Shown: positions 1 to 9,066 of the stretch, one piece after another | How positions within the stretch are numbered: the stretch's first letter is position 1 | Layout of the letters: each line of letters opens with the position of its first letter | NCBI RefSeq assembly: GCF_016616425.1 | Contig: NZ_CP067101.1 | Span: 1,178,001 to 1,242,000, forward strand | Reading direction: 5' to 3' | DNA length: 64,000 bases | Origin: Bradyrhizobium diazoefficiens | Lineage (GTDB): Bacteria > Pseudomonadota > Alphaproteobacteria > Rhizobiales > Xanthobacteraceae | Made by a program: the position numbers and the translations under genes | The notes under the pieces: model-generated | Database searches by the model: none | Seen by the model: only the letters and a program-made list of their open reading frames with translations | What the model was told of the DNA's origin: nothing

Positions 1-130
1 CGCCGGTCGCGCCCAATCCGGCGCATCCGCCAAGCGCGAGGGCGCCGCCTGTCGACACAAGGCCGCCCAGCAGTGCACGGCGCGAAAGAGAATGATGAGA
101 GTCGCGTTTCAGAAGACGTCGGACGATCAC
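1..130 (-). CDS. N-terminus of an exported (Tat/lipoprotein-type) protein, partial
   Basis: The minus-strand frame beginning at a GTG (128-130) encodes a basic N-region, an SRRALLGG twin-arginine-like motif, a hydrophobic stretch and a lipobox-like LGGC, then runs off the left edge of the window. An in-frame stop lies about 40 bases upstream and GTG is the only start seen after it. This pattern fits a Tat-exported, possibly lipid-anchored protein. The mature domain is outside the window, so no function can be given. The call rests on the signal alone, and an alternative is an ordinary Sec-dependent membrane anchor. Confidence 0.5.
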   Translation of the reverse strand, partial: MIVRRLLKRDSHHSLSRRALLGGLVSTGGALALGGCAGLGATG

Positions 131-338
131 ACGAAACCTTTGGGAACTTTGCCCACCGTAGTGCCGCCCCGCCTAGCTCCCTGAATGACAATGGGGGCGA
201 GAAGACGGCAGCGATCGATCCGAACGAGGTTTCCGAGCCGAGCCGGCGGTCAACAGATCAGCGGCGGGCGCTGCAAGTCCCCGAGGGGCGGCGGCGAGAC
301 AGCATGCTTCCAGGACCTGGGCCGGACCGATACCTTGA

Positions 339-449
339 CGTGCGTCGCGCGCGCTGACGGCGGAATCCATTCTGCACACGTCGGAATGGATCTGGCTCTA
401 CGGAAAGCTCGGTTACACCGGCGATTACGAATTCATCTATTTCGAGTGA
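339..449 (+). pseudogene. C-terminal remnant of an unidentified protein
   Basis: After an in-frame stop at 336-338 the frame encodes about 36 residues ending TGDYEFIYFE at the TGA of 447-449, fourteen bases before the ATG of the dehydrogenase remnant at 463. The composition (Trp, Tyr and acidic residues) and the tight spacing look like the tail of a real gene once upstream of the dehydrogenase. No good start codon lies in this frame and the rest of the gene is missing. I do not recognise the family. Confidence 0.35.
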
Positions 450-462
450 ACGGGCGCTCCTC

Positions 463-610
463 ATGGACATCAAGACTGCCAAGGCGGCCTGCCGGCAAGG
501 TGAGCTACCGCGGCATCGTGACCCACGAGTTCGCGCTCGATGACGTCAGCGACGCACTGGACCTGATGCGCAGCGGCACATCGGGGCGAATCCTGCTGAA
601 CATCAGCTGA
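463..610 (+). pseudogene. zinc alcohol dehydrogenase reduced to its N- and C-terminal ends
   Basis: The ATG at 463 opens a frame starting MDIKTAKAA, the usual beginning of a medium-chain zinc alcohol dehydrogenase. From about 499 a different frame encodes KVSYRGIVTHEFALDD followed by an ALDLMRSGTSGRILLNI-type end, the typical C-terminus of that family, with a stop at 608-610. The catalytic and NAD-binding middle, normally about 320 residues, is absent and the two ends lie in different frames. I infer an internal deletion that fused codon 10 or so to the last 38 codons. The product cannot be an active enzyme. Confidence 0.6.
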
Positions 611-649
611 GTGCGGCGGCGAGGTCGCACGGCCGGCCGCAAGTCTGCT

Positions 650-1874
650 CTAGGCTGCGGCGCAGACGCCGGCGGCACGCCGATGCTGGCGCTGCAGCAG
701 CCAGGCTGCGATTGCCATGTTCACGATATTCCAGGCAATGCCGTTGACCAGCGCCGAAGCGTAGGAGCCGGTCCAGTCGCGCGCCGGCCATCCAGCCACC
801 GAGCGCCATGCCGGCGAGCGTGACCGAGATGGCGAGGCTGATGCGAAAGCCGGCTTCATGTGCCGGGAACAGCTCGCGAATGATCACTGCGTAACTCGGC
901 ACGATGCCGCCCTGCGCCAGGCCGAAAACGGCGGACACGACGTAAAGAGAGACCGGCCCGTTGAACGGCAGATAAAGTGCGAGAGCCATGGCCTGCATCG
1001 CCGAGCCCAGCAGCAAGGTTGGCAGGCCGCCGATGAAGTTCAGCACCCAACCGAAGATCAGACGGCTCGCCACACCAAAGCCGAGCATGACCGCAAGCAT
1101 CTCGGCGCCGCGCGCCGGGCCGTAGCCGAGGTCGCCGCAATAGGCGACCAAATGGACCTGCGGCATCGACATGGCGATGCAGCAGCACATCCCGGCCAGG
1201 GCCAGAAGGCCCTGGGTGACGGCCGGTGGCAGGCCGACGGCCTGCATCGTGTTGCCGCTGCTCGCCGCTTCGCGCGCAGCCGTGGGGGATGCCGGCCGTC
1301 GCCGCAGAACCAGACAGAGTGGCAACATCGTCGCCAGACAGAACAGGCCAATGCCGATATGGGTCTGTCGCCAGCCGTGCGCGGCGATGGCATGCTGGAC
1401 GATGGGTGGCCAGACCACGCCGGCAAGGGAGCTGCCGGCCGTCGCCAGGGAAATGGCGAGGCCGCGGTGCCTGTCGAACCACAGCGAGACGTCGGCCACC
1501 AGAGGCGCGAAGCTGGCTGCGCCGCCGAGGCCGATCGTGACACCGCAGACCATTGCGAACACCGGCAGGCTCGGAGCGAAGGCGGTGAGGACGTAGCCGA
1601 GGCTCATCAGGATCGTGCCGCCGGCGAGGGGCAGCATGATGCCGAAGCGGTCCGCCAAGCGGCCGACAATGATGCCGCCGATCATGAATCCGGTGATGGC
1701 GAGCGCATAGGGCAAGGTCGCTTCGGCGCGGGGCGCATTGAAATCGGCCTGCACCGCCGGCAACGCTACGACCAGCGACCACATCCCGACGCAGCCCAAT
1801 GTGCTGAGAATGATGCAGACGGTGAGGCGAATCCAGGAATATGAATTTTCGATCGACGGCTTTTGAGGCGACAC
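650..1874 (-). pseudogene. MFS transporter with a frameshift near the C-terminus
   Basis: The protein starting at 1874 (MSPQKPSIENSY) has the repeated hydrophobic helices of a 12-TM major facilitator and the conserved loop GRLADRFG between helices 2 and 3. The uninterrupted frame runs to 603, but its last 60 residues are Arg-rich and not membrane-like. The expected last helix (DWTGSYASALVNGIAWN and following) is present in another frame that ends at 650. The switch maps to about 780, after GGWMAGA. Either a real frameshift or a sequencing error explains this. Otherwise it would be a monocarboxylate-type exporter or importer of about 405 residues. It is divergent from the LysR gene at 2017, which probably controlled it. 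Confidence 0.7.
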
Positions 1875-2016
1875 TGCGGCAGGTTTCCTCGGGCTGCGCT
1901 AGGATCGGCCCTGGGGTATCGCTCGCCTTCACCCGTGACAAAGCAGGATTTCTCTTTTGTCGAGCGAGCGAAACTCATGCATCCTCGCGGTCTTCCCGCG
2001 TCGCCCGGAGCCGGCC

Positions 2017-2640
2017 ATGACGTATCTGCTGCCGCCACTCAATGCCCTGCGCGCCTTCGAAGCCGCCGCCCGTCATCTTAGTTTCAAGCAGGCCGCCCAC
2101 GAGCTGCATGTCACGGCCGGTGCAGTCGGCCAGCAAGTGCGCCTGCTGGAGGAGCGGCTGGGGGTGCAGCTGTTCGAGCGGCGGACACGGCAGGTCATTT
2201 TGACCTCGGCCGGCGAAACCTATCTGGCGCAGGTCCGTCAGGCATTTCGTTGTCTTGCCGAGGCCACCGCCGAGCTCAAGCCTGAGGGCGTCACGAGCCT
2301 GCTGCATATCGGGCTTCACGCGAGTTTTGCCGTCGATCGGTTGCGGGCGCGCTTGGCGCAATTCCGCCGCGTCCAGCCACAGCTCGCCATTCGCATCAGC
2401 CAACCGGCGGGGCTGCATGAGCTACTCGAGGGCAAGGTCGATGTCGTGATCGCGGACCGGGTGCAGCGCTGTCCAGGCTACAGATGCGAGCCTCTGGAGC
2501 GCGGCTTCCTGATCGGTCCGCTCGGCACCGCCGATTGTCCGGAGATCGAAACCCTGCGCTCCTGCCTGCTTGGCGGTGTCGAGCCTCTGGCCAAACCCAA
2601 GGCGCCGTCGTCGCCGGCATGGCCGAGCCGCGCGCCATGA
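2017..2640 (+). pseudogene. LysR-family regulator of the GcvA type, truncated
   Basis: From the ATG at 2017 the protein opens with a typical LysR helix-turn-helix (PPLNALRAFEAAARHLSF, then AAHELHVTAGAVGQQVRLLE and FERRTR), followed by the first half of a substrate-binding domain (LLHIGLHASFAVDRL and DVVIADR). The frame stops after 207 residues, against about 295 for the family, and the last 20 residues are low-complexity. An alternative frame to 2705 gives GAVVAGMAEPRAM, which could be decayed C-terminal sequence. I read it as a truncated regulator of the neighbouring MFS gene. Because the DNA-binding part is intact, some binding activity could remain. Confidence 0.7.
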
Positions 2641-2738
2641 CGGCTTTGCGCGCCGGCCGTAACCGCCGGTTAACCATGGATATTTACGGTGTCGCAAGCC
2701 TCTGAGTTATGTCTGTCAGTTGATTTCGAGTCGAGCCC

Positions 2739-4916
2739 ATGGCGTTCGGTAGCCGCGCAACTCCGCGAAGCATCGCCCCGACGGAGCCTGCGGCTTCGTG
2801 GGAAGCGCCGCGGGCTGCGCGGACGAAGCCTGACGGTGCCGCGCCGGCGCTGATCAAGGGATCGCTGACCGTCCCCGGAGCGCTGTCTTTCCTGCGCCAG
2901 AACGGCCGGCGCATTCTGACGCTGGCGCTGGCGCTGTTCGCCCTGGGCATCGTCGCTCTGATGGTTCTGCCGGTCCGGTATGTCGCGACGGCCCTAGTCG
3001 TCCTCGACCCCCGGGAGCTGCGCGTGACCTCGGATCAGGAAGTCCTGCCGGGCATCGGCCAGGACGCCGCGGCGCTGCAGAGCCAGATCGAGATCGCCAA
3101 ATCGGACGGCTTTCTCCGCCCCCTGATCGAGCAGCTCAAGATCGCTGATGACGATGATATCGCGGGCGGTCATACCGACATGACGCGCCTGCTCGAAAAA
3201 TTCCGCAGCCGTCTCGAGATCACGCGGCGCGGACTCACCTACGTCATTGCGATTTCCTTTACCTCGAACCGCCCCGAGCGGGCCGCCTACTACGCCAACG
3301 CGATCGCCGCGGCGTTCGTCGCCAGCCAGGGCCGCGTCCGCACCGAGGCCACAGACGAGGCCGCCGACTGGCTCAAGGACCGGCTGAAGACGTTGAACGA
3401 GCGCCTGCGCGCATCGGAAGACGCGGTCGCCGCCTTCAGGCTCGAGCACAAGATCCTCAATGCCGGCAAGGATTCAACCACCCAGCAATTGCGGGTGACC
3501 GATCTGAATCAGCAGGTCTCCGCCGCCCGTCTTCGCACCGAGGAGGCCAAGGCGCGCTACGAGCAGGTGCAGCGCGATCTCAAGGCCAATGTCGAAGGAC
3601 CGGTGAAGCAGGACCTCCTGAGCATGCTGCGCGCGCAGCGCTCGACGCTGAATGATCAGATCGCGCAGAAGAAGGCGGTGTACGGCGACCGCCATCCCGA
3701 TCTCGCGATCTCGTACAGTCAGCTGGCTGATATCAACCGCCAGATCGAGATCGAGCGGAAGAAGAACATCGACACGGCCAAGTCCGAATATGAAGCGCAG
3801 CTGGAGCAGCAGAAGGCGCTGGAAAAGCAGCTCAAGGCGGTCGAGACGCAGATGCTGGTCGACGGCCAGGCGCTGGTGAAGCTGCAGGAGCTGCAGCGCG
3901 ACGCCGATGCCAACCGGAACATCTACGAGCAGTTCCTGTCGAGGTTCAAGACAACCAACGAGCAGCGTCAGCTGCAAAACTCCCAGACCAAGATCGCTTC
4001 GGCCGCCATCCCGCCGCTGCGCTCGACGCGTCCGCCACTCGCCCTGCTGCTGGCGGCGCTGGCGATCGGCTCGCTCCTGACATCGACCGCCGCAATCGCG
4101 GCGATGACGAGCATGTCCGACCAGCCTGCGCCTGCGGGGGCTCCCATGCATACAGCGGTGGGGGACCCGCAAGGTCGGCAAGTCCAGCCGCAAGTCCAAT
4201 CGCAAGTCCAGCCGCAAGTCCGGTCTCCGGCCGCTGCCGTGGGCCAGCCCGAGGCGATGCCGCGGCTTCCTGTCTGGGCCCGCATCCCCGATCTGGCGTC
4301 GGGGACCAACACCAACACCGTCTGGCAAAGACCGGTTGCAACCTCAGCCGAGCTCGATCTCGGTGCCCATCTGCGGCCGCTGCTCGAGCGGATCGATCGC
4401 GTGCCGGTGCGCGGCTGCAAGGTCGCCCTCGTGTTGTCGGTCGGCAAGAGCGCCGGCGGCAATACCGTTGCGCGCTCCCTGAATCGCGCCGCCGTGAATC
4501 GGGGCATGATGAGCGTATTGATCCGGCTGCAGCCGGAATTCGCAGGCCACCAGCCTCCGGTGACCGAATGGAATGACGGCTCGACCACGGCGGGACTTCA
4601 GTCGATCGACGAGCTCCTGAGCGCCGGCCGAAAGGCCGATGCGAGTCCCGAGGACGATATTCGTTCGGAGTTCGACCTGATCATCGTTCATGCCGGCAAT
4701 CTCGCCTTGCAGCCCGACGCCATCGCGCTGGCGGCGCACGCGGACCTCATCGTGCTGGTGGCGCGCGCCGGCGAGCTCGGTTCGGCGGCGATGCGCAGGG
4801 TGACCGCGGCGCTGTCGAGGTATGACGCCGTGCCGACAGGGCTCGTCGTCAATCATGTGCCTGCGGGCTCGCAAGCGCCGCGCCCCGAGGGTGGCGCATT
4901 GGGCCTTGCGGTTTGA
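2739..4916 (+). CDS. polysaccharide chain-length/export protein (Wzz-BY-kinase-like, degenerate ATPase)
   Basis: This 725-residue protein has a first membrane helix at about residues 60-85 (ILTLALALFALGIVALMVLP), a Wzz-type periplasmic region with long coiled coils (about 200-410), a second helix near 430-450, and a cytoplasmic domain from about 555 shaped like the BY-kinases that drive exopolysaccharide polymerisation. The nucleotide loop reads GKSAGGNTVARSLN, where AGGNT occupies the place of the usual GxGKT/S, so the Walker lysine is replaced by Asn. A Walker-B-like FDLIIVHAG follows. It is therefore probably a structural co-polymerase rather than an active kinase. A short QVQ/PQVQSQVQ repeat precedes the domain. 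It is the first gene of an operon with the GH5 and Wzy-like genes. Confidence 0.85.
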   Translation: MAFGSRATPRSIAPTEPAASWEAPRAARTKPDGAAPALIKGSLTVPGALSFLRQNGRRILTLALALFALGIVALMVLPVRYVATALVVLDPRELRVTSDQEVLPGIGQDAAALQSQIEIAKSDGFLRPLIEQLKIADDDDIAGGHTDMTRLLEKFRSRLEITRRGLTYVIAISFTSNRPERAAYYANAIAAAFVASQGRVRTEATDEAADWLKDRLKTLNERLRASEDAVAAFRLEHKILNAGKDSTTQQLRVTDLNQQVSAARLRTEEAKARYEQVQRDLKANVEGPVKQDLLSMLRAQRSTLNDQIAQKKAVYGDRHPDLAISYSQLADINRQIEIERKKNIDTAKSEYEAQLEQQKALEKQLKAVETQMLVDGQALVKLQELQRDADANRNIYEQFLSRFKTTNEQRQLQNSQTKIASAAIPPLRSTRPPLALLLAALAIGSLLTSTAAIAAMTSMSDQPAPAGAPMHTAVGDPQGRQVQPQVQSQVQPQVRSPAAAVGQPEAMPRLPVWARIPDLASGTNTNTVWQRPVATSAELDLGAHLRPLLERIDRVPVRGCKVALVLSVGKSAGGNTVARSLNRAAVNRGMMSVLIRLQPEFAGHQPPVTEWNDGSTTAGLQSIDELLSAGRKADASPEDDIRSEFDLIIVHAGNLALQPDAIALAAHADLIVLVARAGELGSAAMRRVTAALSRYDAVPTGLVVNHVPAGSQAPRPEGGALGLAV

Positions 4917-4918
4917 CC

Positions 4919-6049
4919 ATGATTGCGCCGCGCCGTCGTCTGCTGGCCGCGGCAATGATCTTGTCGATCGCATTCGGCCCGCCGGTCTTCGCCAGCGATT
5001 GTGTGCCCTTGCCGCACACGGTCGCGCTGGACCGGCTTACCGCACTGTCTCGCGGGTTCAATGCCGACGGCTGGATCAACGGTGCGCCTCCAGGCCGCGC
5101 CTTGCTGCAGCAATTGCGCAGGGCGGGAATGAGCCACGTCCGGTTGCCGGTGCCGGCAGAGCGCGTGATGGCTCGTTTCGCATCGAAGGCCGAACGCGAC
5201 GCGACGCTGCGCGTGCTCGACAATGCGCTGAAGCAGCTCACCTCGCTCGGCTATTCCACGTCCGTCGATCTTCATCCCGGCGAGCGCTTCAACCGCCTGC
5301 ACAAGGAGGATCCGGACGCAGCGCTGCGCGAGATGCAGGGGGCCTGGAGCGGTCTTGCGGAGGTCATTCGATTCTATCCTGCAAATCGCGTCTTCGCCGA
5401 GCTGCTCAACGAGCCCGATATCGACGCCGACAAATGGCAAGCGGAGGTCGAGGCGCTCGCCGCCTTCGTTCGCCGACTGCTTCCCGAAACCACCCTCGTG
5501 GTCGGCCCGGTCAATTGGCAGCGCGCGGACTCGCTGCCGCGATTCCGTCCGCTGGAGGATCCGGACATCGTCTATGCCATCCACTTCTATGATCCGATGG
5601 TGTTCACCCATCAGGCCCACTGGGATGCACAGGATCCGCTGCATGACATCGTGGATCTGCCTTACCCGATCAAGGCGGGCGATCCCGCCGTTCAGGCGCT
5701 GCGCCAGGATTTGCAGGTGAGGGGTGCGACCAGGGCGCTCGGCATGCTCGACATTGCGATTGCCGCCGCCAAGGACAAGCCGGACGCCGATCGCTGGCTC
5801 GCGCCTGCGCTCGCGTGGCAGCAGCAGTTCGCACGGCCGATCATCATCAACGAATTCGGCGTGCTGAAAGCCGGCGCGCCCAGACAGAGCCGGCTGCGCT
5901 GGCTGGCCGAAGTCACCGCCTATGCCCGCGATCATTGCTGGGGCTGGGCGCATTGGGAGCTGGCGCAGGGTTTTGGTCTCGTCGACAGCAACACGGGCAG
6001 GCCCGATCCCGGCGTGATGCGGGCGCTGCTCGGCGCGACCCGGCGCTGA
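4919..6049 (+). CDS. secreted glycoside hydrolase family 5 (cellulase-like)
   Basis: This 376-residue protein has a signal peptide ending near PPVFAS. The fold signature of GH5 is present: LLNEPD with the acid/base Glu near residue 165, HFYDPMVFTH, and IINEFG with the nucleophile Glu near residue 312. Both catalytic glutamates are retained. An ATG at 4919 lies two bases after the stop of the preceding gene, and a TTG at 4913 is a less likely alternative. Its place between a polysaccharide co-polymerase and a Wzy-like protein suggests it trims or releases the exported beta-glycan rather than degrading plant cellulose. That role is inferred from context. Confidence 0.85.
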   Translation: MIAPRRRLLAAAMILSIAFGPPVFASDCVPLPHTVALDRLTALSRGFNADGWINGAPPGRALLQQLRRAGMSHVRLPVPAERVMARFASKAERDATLRVLDNALKQLTSLGYSTSVDLHPGERFNRLHKEDPDAALREMQGAWSGLAEVIRFYPANRVFAELLNEPDIDADKWQAEVEALAAFVRRLLPETTLVVGPVNWQRADSLPRFRPLEDPDIVYAIHFYDPMVFTHQAHWDAQDPLHDIVDLPYPIKAGDPAVQALRQDLQVRGATRALGMLDIAIAAAKDKPDADRWLAPALAWQQQFARPIIINEFGVLKAGAPRQSRLRWLAEVTAYARDHCWGWAHWELAQGFGLVDSNTGRPDPGVMRALLGATRR

Positions 6050-6124
6050 CCTCCGATCGTATCGTTAACGAATCCTTGCACATCGCCCCGCTATTGTGGG
6101 CCGCGCGATGCCAGAGGATGATTG

Positions 6125-7693
6125 ATGAGCGCCGGGGACTTCACCCAGCTTCAGACCGTGCAAGCCGAGCCATCGCTGACGGCCTGGCGCGAGCTGGTGC
6201 CGACCCTCTGCATCGCCATTGCAGCGATCGGCTTTGCGCCGGTCCTGCACCTGGCCAATCCGGCCCTCGCCATTGCCGTCGAGGTCCTCGTCGGCATCGC
6301 CATCGTCCTGGCGGTCCCGACCTATGCGCCCGCCATCGCGATCTTCGTCCTGTTCTTCCAGAACCTGTTCGTCTCGATCCTGTCGCCGCTGATTCCGCTG
6401 CCCTCCGATCTCGACTTCATCAAGGGCTACAATTTCCTCGTCTGCTCCGTCATGTGGCTGGCGACGTTCGGCCTCTACGTGCTGGGCCGGAGGGATCAAT
6501 CGGCCGAGGTGAACCGGATCATGCGCTGGGGGGTCGTCACGCTGGCCGTGGTGTCGCTGTATTTCGCGATCGGCTTCGGCCAGAACGGACAGGCGGCCGC
6601 GGTCTACTTGCGCAACATCGTGCTTCCACTGTTCCTGTTTCAATTGTCGCTGTTGACGGCGGCGACCTATGAGGTGCGCATCACGCCGTTCCTGGTGACG
6701 CTCGCAGTCATCCTCATGCTGTGCGGCTATGTCGAGCTCGCATTCCGGGATTTCTGGCTGGCCATCACCAACGGCTATACGTTCTGGGGGTTCGACGAGC
6801 TCAAGGCGACCCATTCGGGCGTCTGGGAAGCCGAGATGCGGGCCACCGGAAACGTGCCGGTCGACCTCAAGGATCGTTTCAGCTTCGACTTCCTGAACAC
6901 GCCTCTGCTCGAAGGCTTCGGCCTTTCGAAGATGCTGCGCATCCACGGCCCGAACATGCACCCGATCAGCTTCGCCTACGGGATCGGCTTTCTCGCCCTG
7001 TTCCTGTTCTCGGTGGGGCGTCCGCTGCTGGCCCTCGCGGCGTTGCCCCTGCTGGTGTTCTGCAGCGTGAAGGGGGCGCTCATCGTGGTGATCTTCGTGG
7101 CTGCGGCCTGGATCGGCACCCGGCTGCTCGGCGCGGTGCTGACGCTGTTGCTCGGCTTCCTGGGACTGATCGCCTTTGCGATCGTTGCGATCCGTGTCGG
7201 CTTGCAGATCGGCGACTATCACGTCATCGGCCTGATGGGCGGCCTGAACGGATTCCTGGAGAAGCCACTCGGCCGCGGTCTCGGCGTCGGCGGCAACCTG
7301 TCGGAAAGTTATTTTTCGATCGACTGGAGCGCCGCGCAGGCGGCCGGGACGATCGACGGCGCGGTCGAGAGCGCGGTCGGCGTGCTCTTGTACCAGATGG
7401 GCATCGGGGCCTTCGTTCCGCTTGCCTTCTATTTCGCGATGGCCCTCAAGGCCTGGCGCCTGTATGCGTCATCAGGATATCTGACGCAGGGTCTCGCAGG
7501 CTTCGGCGTCATGGTCGTGCTGCTCAACGGATTGTTTCAGGAAGAGGCCTTGTTCGCGCCGCTCGCGCTGGGGCTCATGCTCTCGCTCACCGGCCTCGTC
7601 ATCGGCAGTCATGTCAGAATGCAGGCCGTTGCCCGCGAGGAAGCGGAAGTCGAGCCGCTCACGCGCTACCAGCCCGTCATCGCAAGCAAATAG
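6125..7693 (+). CDS. multi-pass membrane protein, Wzy/O-antigen-ligase-like polymerase
   Basis: The protein of about 522 residues has at least ten hydrophobic helices and one large extracytoplasmic loop around residues 205-280 that contains charged and aromatic residues, the layout of Wzy polymerases and O-antigen ligases. The motif region ending RGLGVGGNLSESYFS resembles the RGIG-type segment seen near the end of the long loop in that superfamily. It starts at ATG 6125, 75 bases after the GH5 gene, so it is probably in the same operon. Assignment to polymerase or ligase cannot be settled by eye. No glycosyltransferases are seen nearby, so the backbone must be made by genes elsewhere. Confidence 0.7.
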   Translation: MSAGDFTQLQTVQAEPSLTAWRELVPTLCIAIAAIGFAPVLHLANPALAIAVEVLVGIAIVLAVPTYAPAIAIFVLFFQNLFVSILSPLIPLPSDLDFIKGYNFLVCSVMWLATFGLYVLGRRDQSAEVNRIMRWGVVTLAVVSLYFAIGFGQNGQAAAVYLRNIVLPLFLFQLSLLTAATYEVRITPFLVTLAVILMLCGYVELAFRDFWLAITNGYTFWGFDELKATHSGVWEAEMRATGNVPVDLKDRFSFDFLNTPLLEGFGLSKMLRIHGPNMHPISFAYGIGFLALFLFSVGRPLLALAALPLLVFCSVKGALIVVIFVAAAWIGTRLLGAVLTLLLGFLGLIAFAIVAIRVGLQIGDYHVIGLMGGLNGFLEKPLGRGLGVGGNLSESYFSIDWSAAQAAGTIDGAVESAVGVLLYQMGIGAFVPLAFYFAMALKAWRLYASSGYLTQGLAGFGVMVVLLNGLFQEEALFAPLALGLMLSLTGLVIGSHVRMQAVAREEAEVEPLTRYQPVIASK

Positions 7694-7738
7694 CAGCGCT
7701 GCTCGGCGCTGCGCGAGGCGAGAGCGGCCGCTCGTGCG

Positions 7739-8137
7739 TCAGCTGCGCTCGACTGATTGGATCAGGTCCCAGCGGTTGCCACAGAGATCCTCGAAGACCG
7801 CCACCAGGCCATAGGCCTCATGCCGCGGCGTTTCGACGAAATGCACGCCGGCGGCGATCATGCGCGCATGATCGCGCTCGAAATCATCCGTTTCCAGAAA
7901 CAGGAAGACGCGCCCGCCGGTCTGGTCGCCGATGCGCGCCATCTGCGCCGGGCCGTCCGCCCGCGCGAGGAGCAGGCCAGAACCGGGATGGCCTCGCGGC
8001 TGCACGACCACCCAGCGCTTGCCGCCACCGAGCGGCGTATCCTCGCAAAGCTCGAAATCCAGAGCGCGCGTGAAGAAGGCAATCGCTTCATCATAATCAG
8101 CGACCATGAGGCTGACGAGGGACAGATGCTGATTCAT
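7739..8137 (-). CDS. VOC family (glyoxalase/bleomycin-resistance-like) protein
   Basis: This 132-residue single-module protein begins with LSLVSLMVADYDEAIAFFT and shows the paired beta-alpha-beta-beta-beta pattern of the vicinal oxygen chelate fold. The C-terminal unit is HEAYGLVAVFEDLCGNRWDLI, where the Glu in FEDLCGNRWDL is a likely metal ligand. Such small VOC proteins act as dimers on many substrates, so no reaction can be named. The gene is convergent with the Wzy-like gene and is probably monocistronic. Confidence 0.8.
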   Translation of the reverse strand: MNQHLSLVSLMVADYDEAIAFFTRALDFELCEDTPLGGGKRWVVVQPRGHPGSGLLLARADGPAQMARIGDQTGGRVFLFLETDDFERDHARMIAAGVHFVETPRHEAYGLVAVFEDLCGNRWDLIQSVERS

Positions 8138-8354
8138 CGGGCAACCCCGCGAATGGCGGCAAGCTCGCCGTCAGGAAGGCAAGATAGCACGACATCGGCT
8201 CATGGTCGCGCGACCGCTAGAGGTTGCGCGCCAGCCGGCGGTGCTCGGCGATCCGCCCGAGGTCCTGCCCGGCGCTGTCTTGACGCTGCGCCGCAGGAAC
8301 TTCCATTTTTTCCCGGCGTTGAATAGACGGCCCGATGAGCGGGCGGCGCGCGCG

Positions 8355-8573
8355 ATGAAGAACTTTTCCAACGTTGAATTCTCCCCCGAGGTGATCGAGC
8401 TCATGACCATCGCCCTGGAAGCTGCGGTTGCCACTCTGCCGGAGCCCGTGCACGCATCGCACGTCAACGCGCTCGCCGAATCCATCCTGCGCACGGCCGC
8501 TGCCGGCGAACGTGACGCCGCGAACCTGCAGAGGATCGCCCTGATGGAGCTGCAACTGGCGCCGCGCAGTTGA
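8355..8573 (+). CDS. small conserved hypothetical protein (72 aa)
   Basis: From ATG 8355 the frame encodes MKNFSNVEFSPEVIELMTIA and continues to a stop at 8571-8573. It has no signal peptide or membrane helix and is predicted mainly helical, with several Ala and Glu residues. A longer frame extends upstream to 8202, but that part is Arg/Pro-rich and not protein-like. The stop overlaps the next start (TGATG), so the two genes are probably co-translated. Small proteins of this shape occur in Bradyrhizobium genomes, but I know no function. Confidence 0.6.
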   Translation: MKNFSNVEFSPEVIELMTIALEAAVATLPEPVHASHVNALAESILRTAAAGERDAANLQRIALMELQLAPRS

Positions 8574-9043
8574 TGAAGCCGACCATGAAGACAACAGCTT
8601 CTGCCGTCATTGTGTTGTCTGCAATGCTGTCCGTTGCCCGGGCAGACAGCTGGACGACATACCGGATTCCGGAATCGGGAACCTCGGTCGAGATTCCCCA
8701 ATCGATCTTTACCGAGCCTGCCGGGAAACCCGACGGATGGGGTCAGCAATTCCGCAACTCCGATGGCAGCGCTGATCTCACCGTGCAGGCGATTGCAAAC
8801 CGGCAAGGTCTTTCGCCCGCCGAATTCCTGGCCAGAAAGAAACCGCCACCCGGGATCGTCTATAAGCGAGTGACGCCCAGCTTCTTCGTGGTCTCCAGCG
8901 TCAAGCGTGGCAAAATCTGGTATGACCGCTGCAATTTCGCACGGGGCTACGTGCACTGCGTGCTGATCAACTATCCCGCGGCGGAGAAGCGCCAATGGGA
9001 TCGTATCGTCACGCGGATCAGTCAGAGCCTTAGTGGCGGCTGA
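8573..9043 (+). CDS. secreted hypothetical protein
   Basis: The protein of about 156 residues has a clear signal peptide (MKTTASAVIVLSAMLSVARA, cleavage before DSW). The mature part is a small beta-rich domain with two cysteines (YDRCNFARGYVHCVLINYP) that could form a disulfide in the periplasm. ATG 8573 overlaps the preceding stop by one base, and ATG 8585 is an equally plausible start just before the signal sequence. I do not recognise a named family. It is followed by a terminator that belongs to the opposing gene. Confidence 0.65.
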   Translation: MKPTMKTTASAVIVLSAMLSVARADSWTTYRIPESGTSVEIPQSIFTEPAGKPDGWGQQFRNSDGSADLTVQAIANRQGLSPAEFLARKKPPPGIVYKRVTPSFFVVSSVKRGKIWYDRCNFARGYVHCVLINYPAAEKRQWDRIVTRISQSLSGG

Positions 9044-9066
9044 ACCGGTCGCAAGGCAAATGGCCC

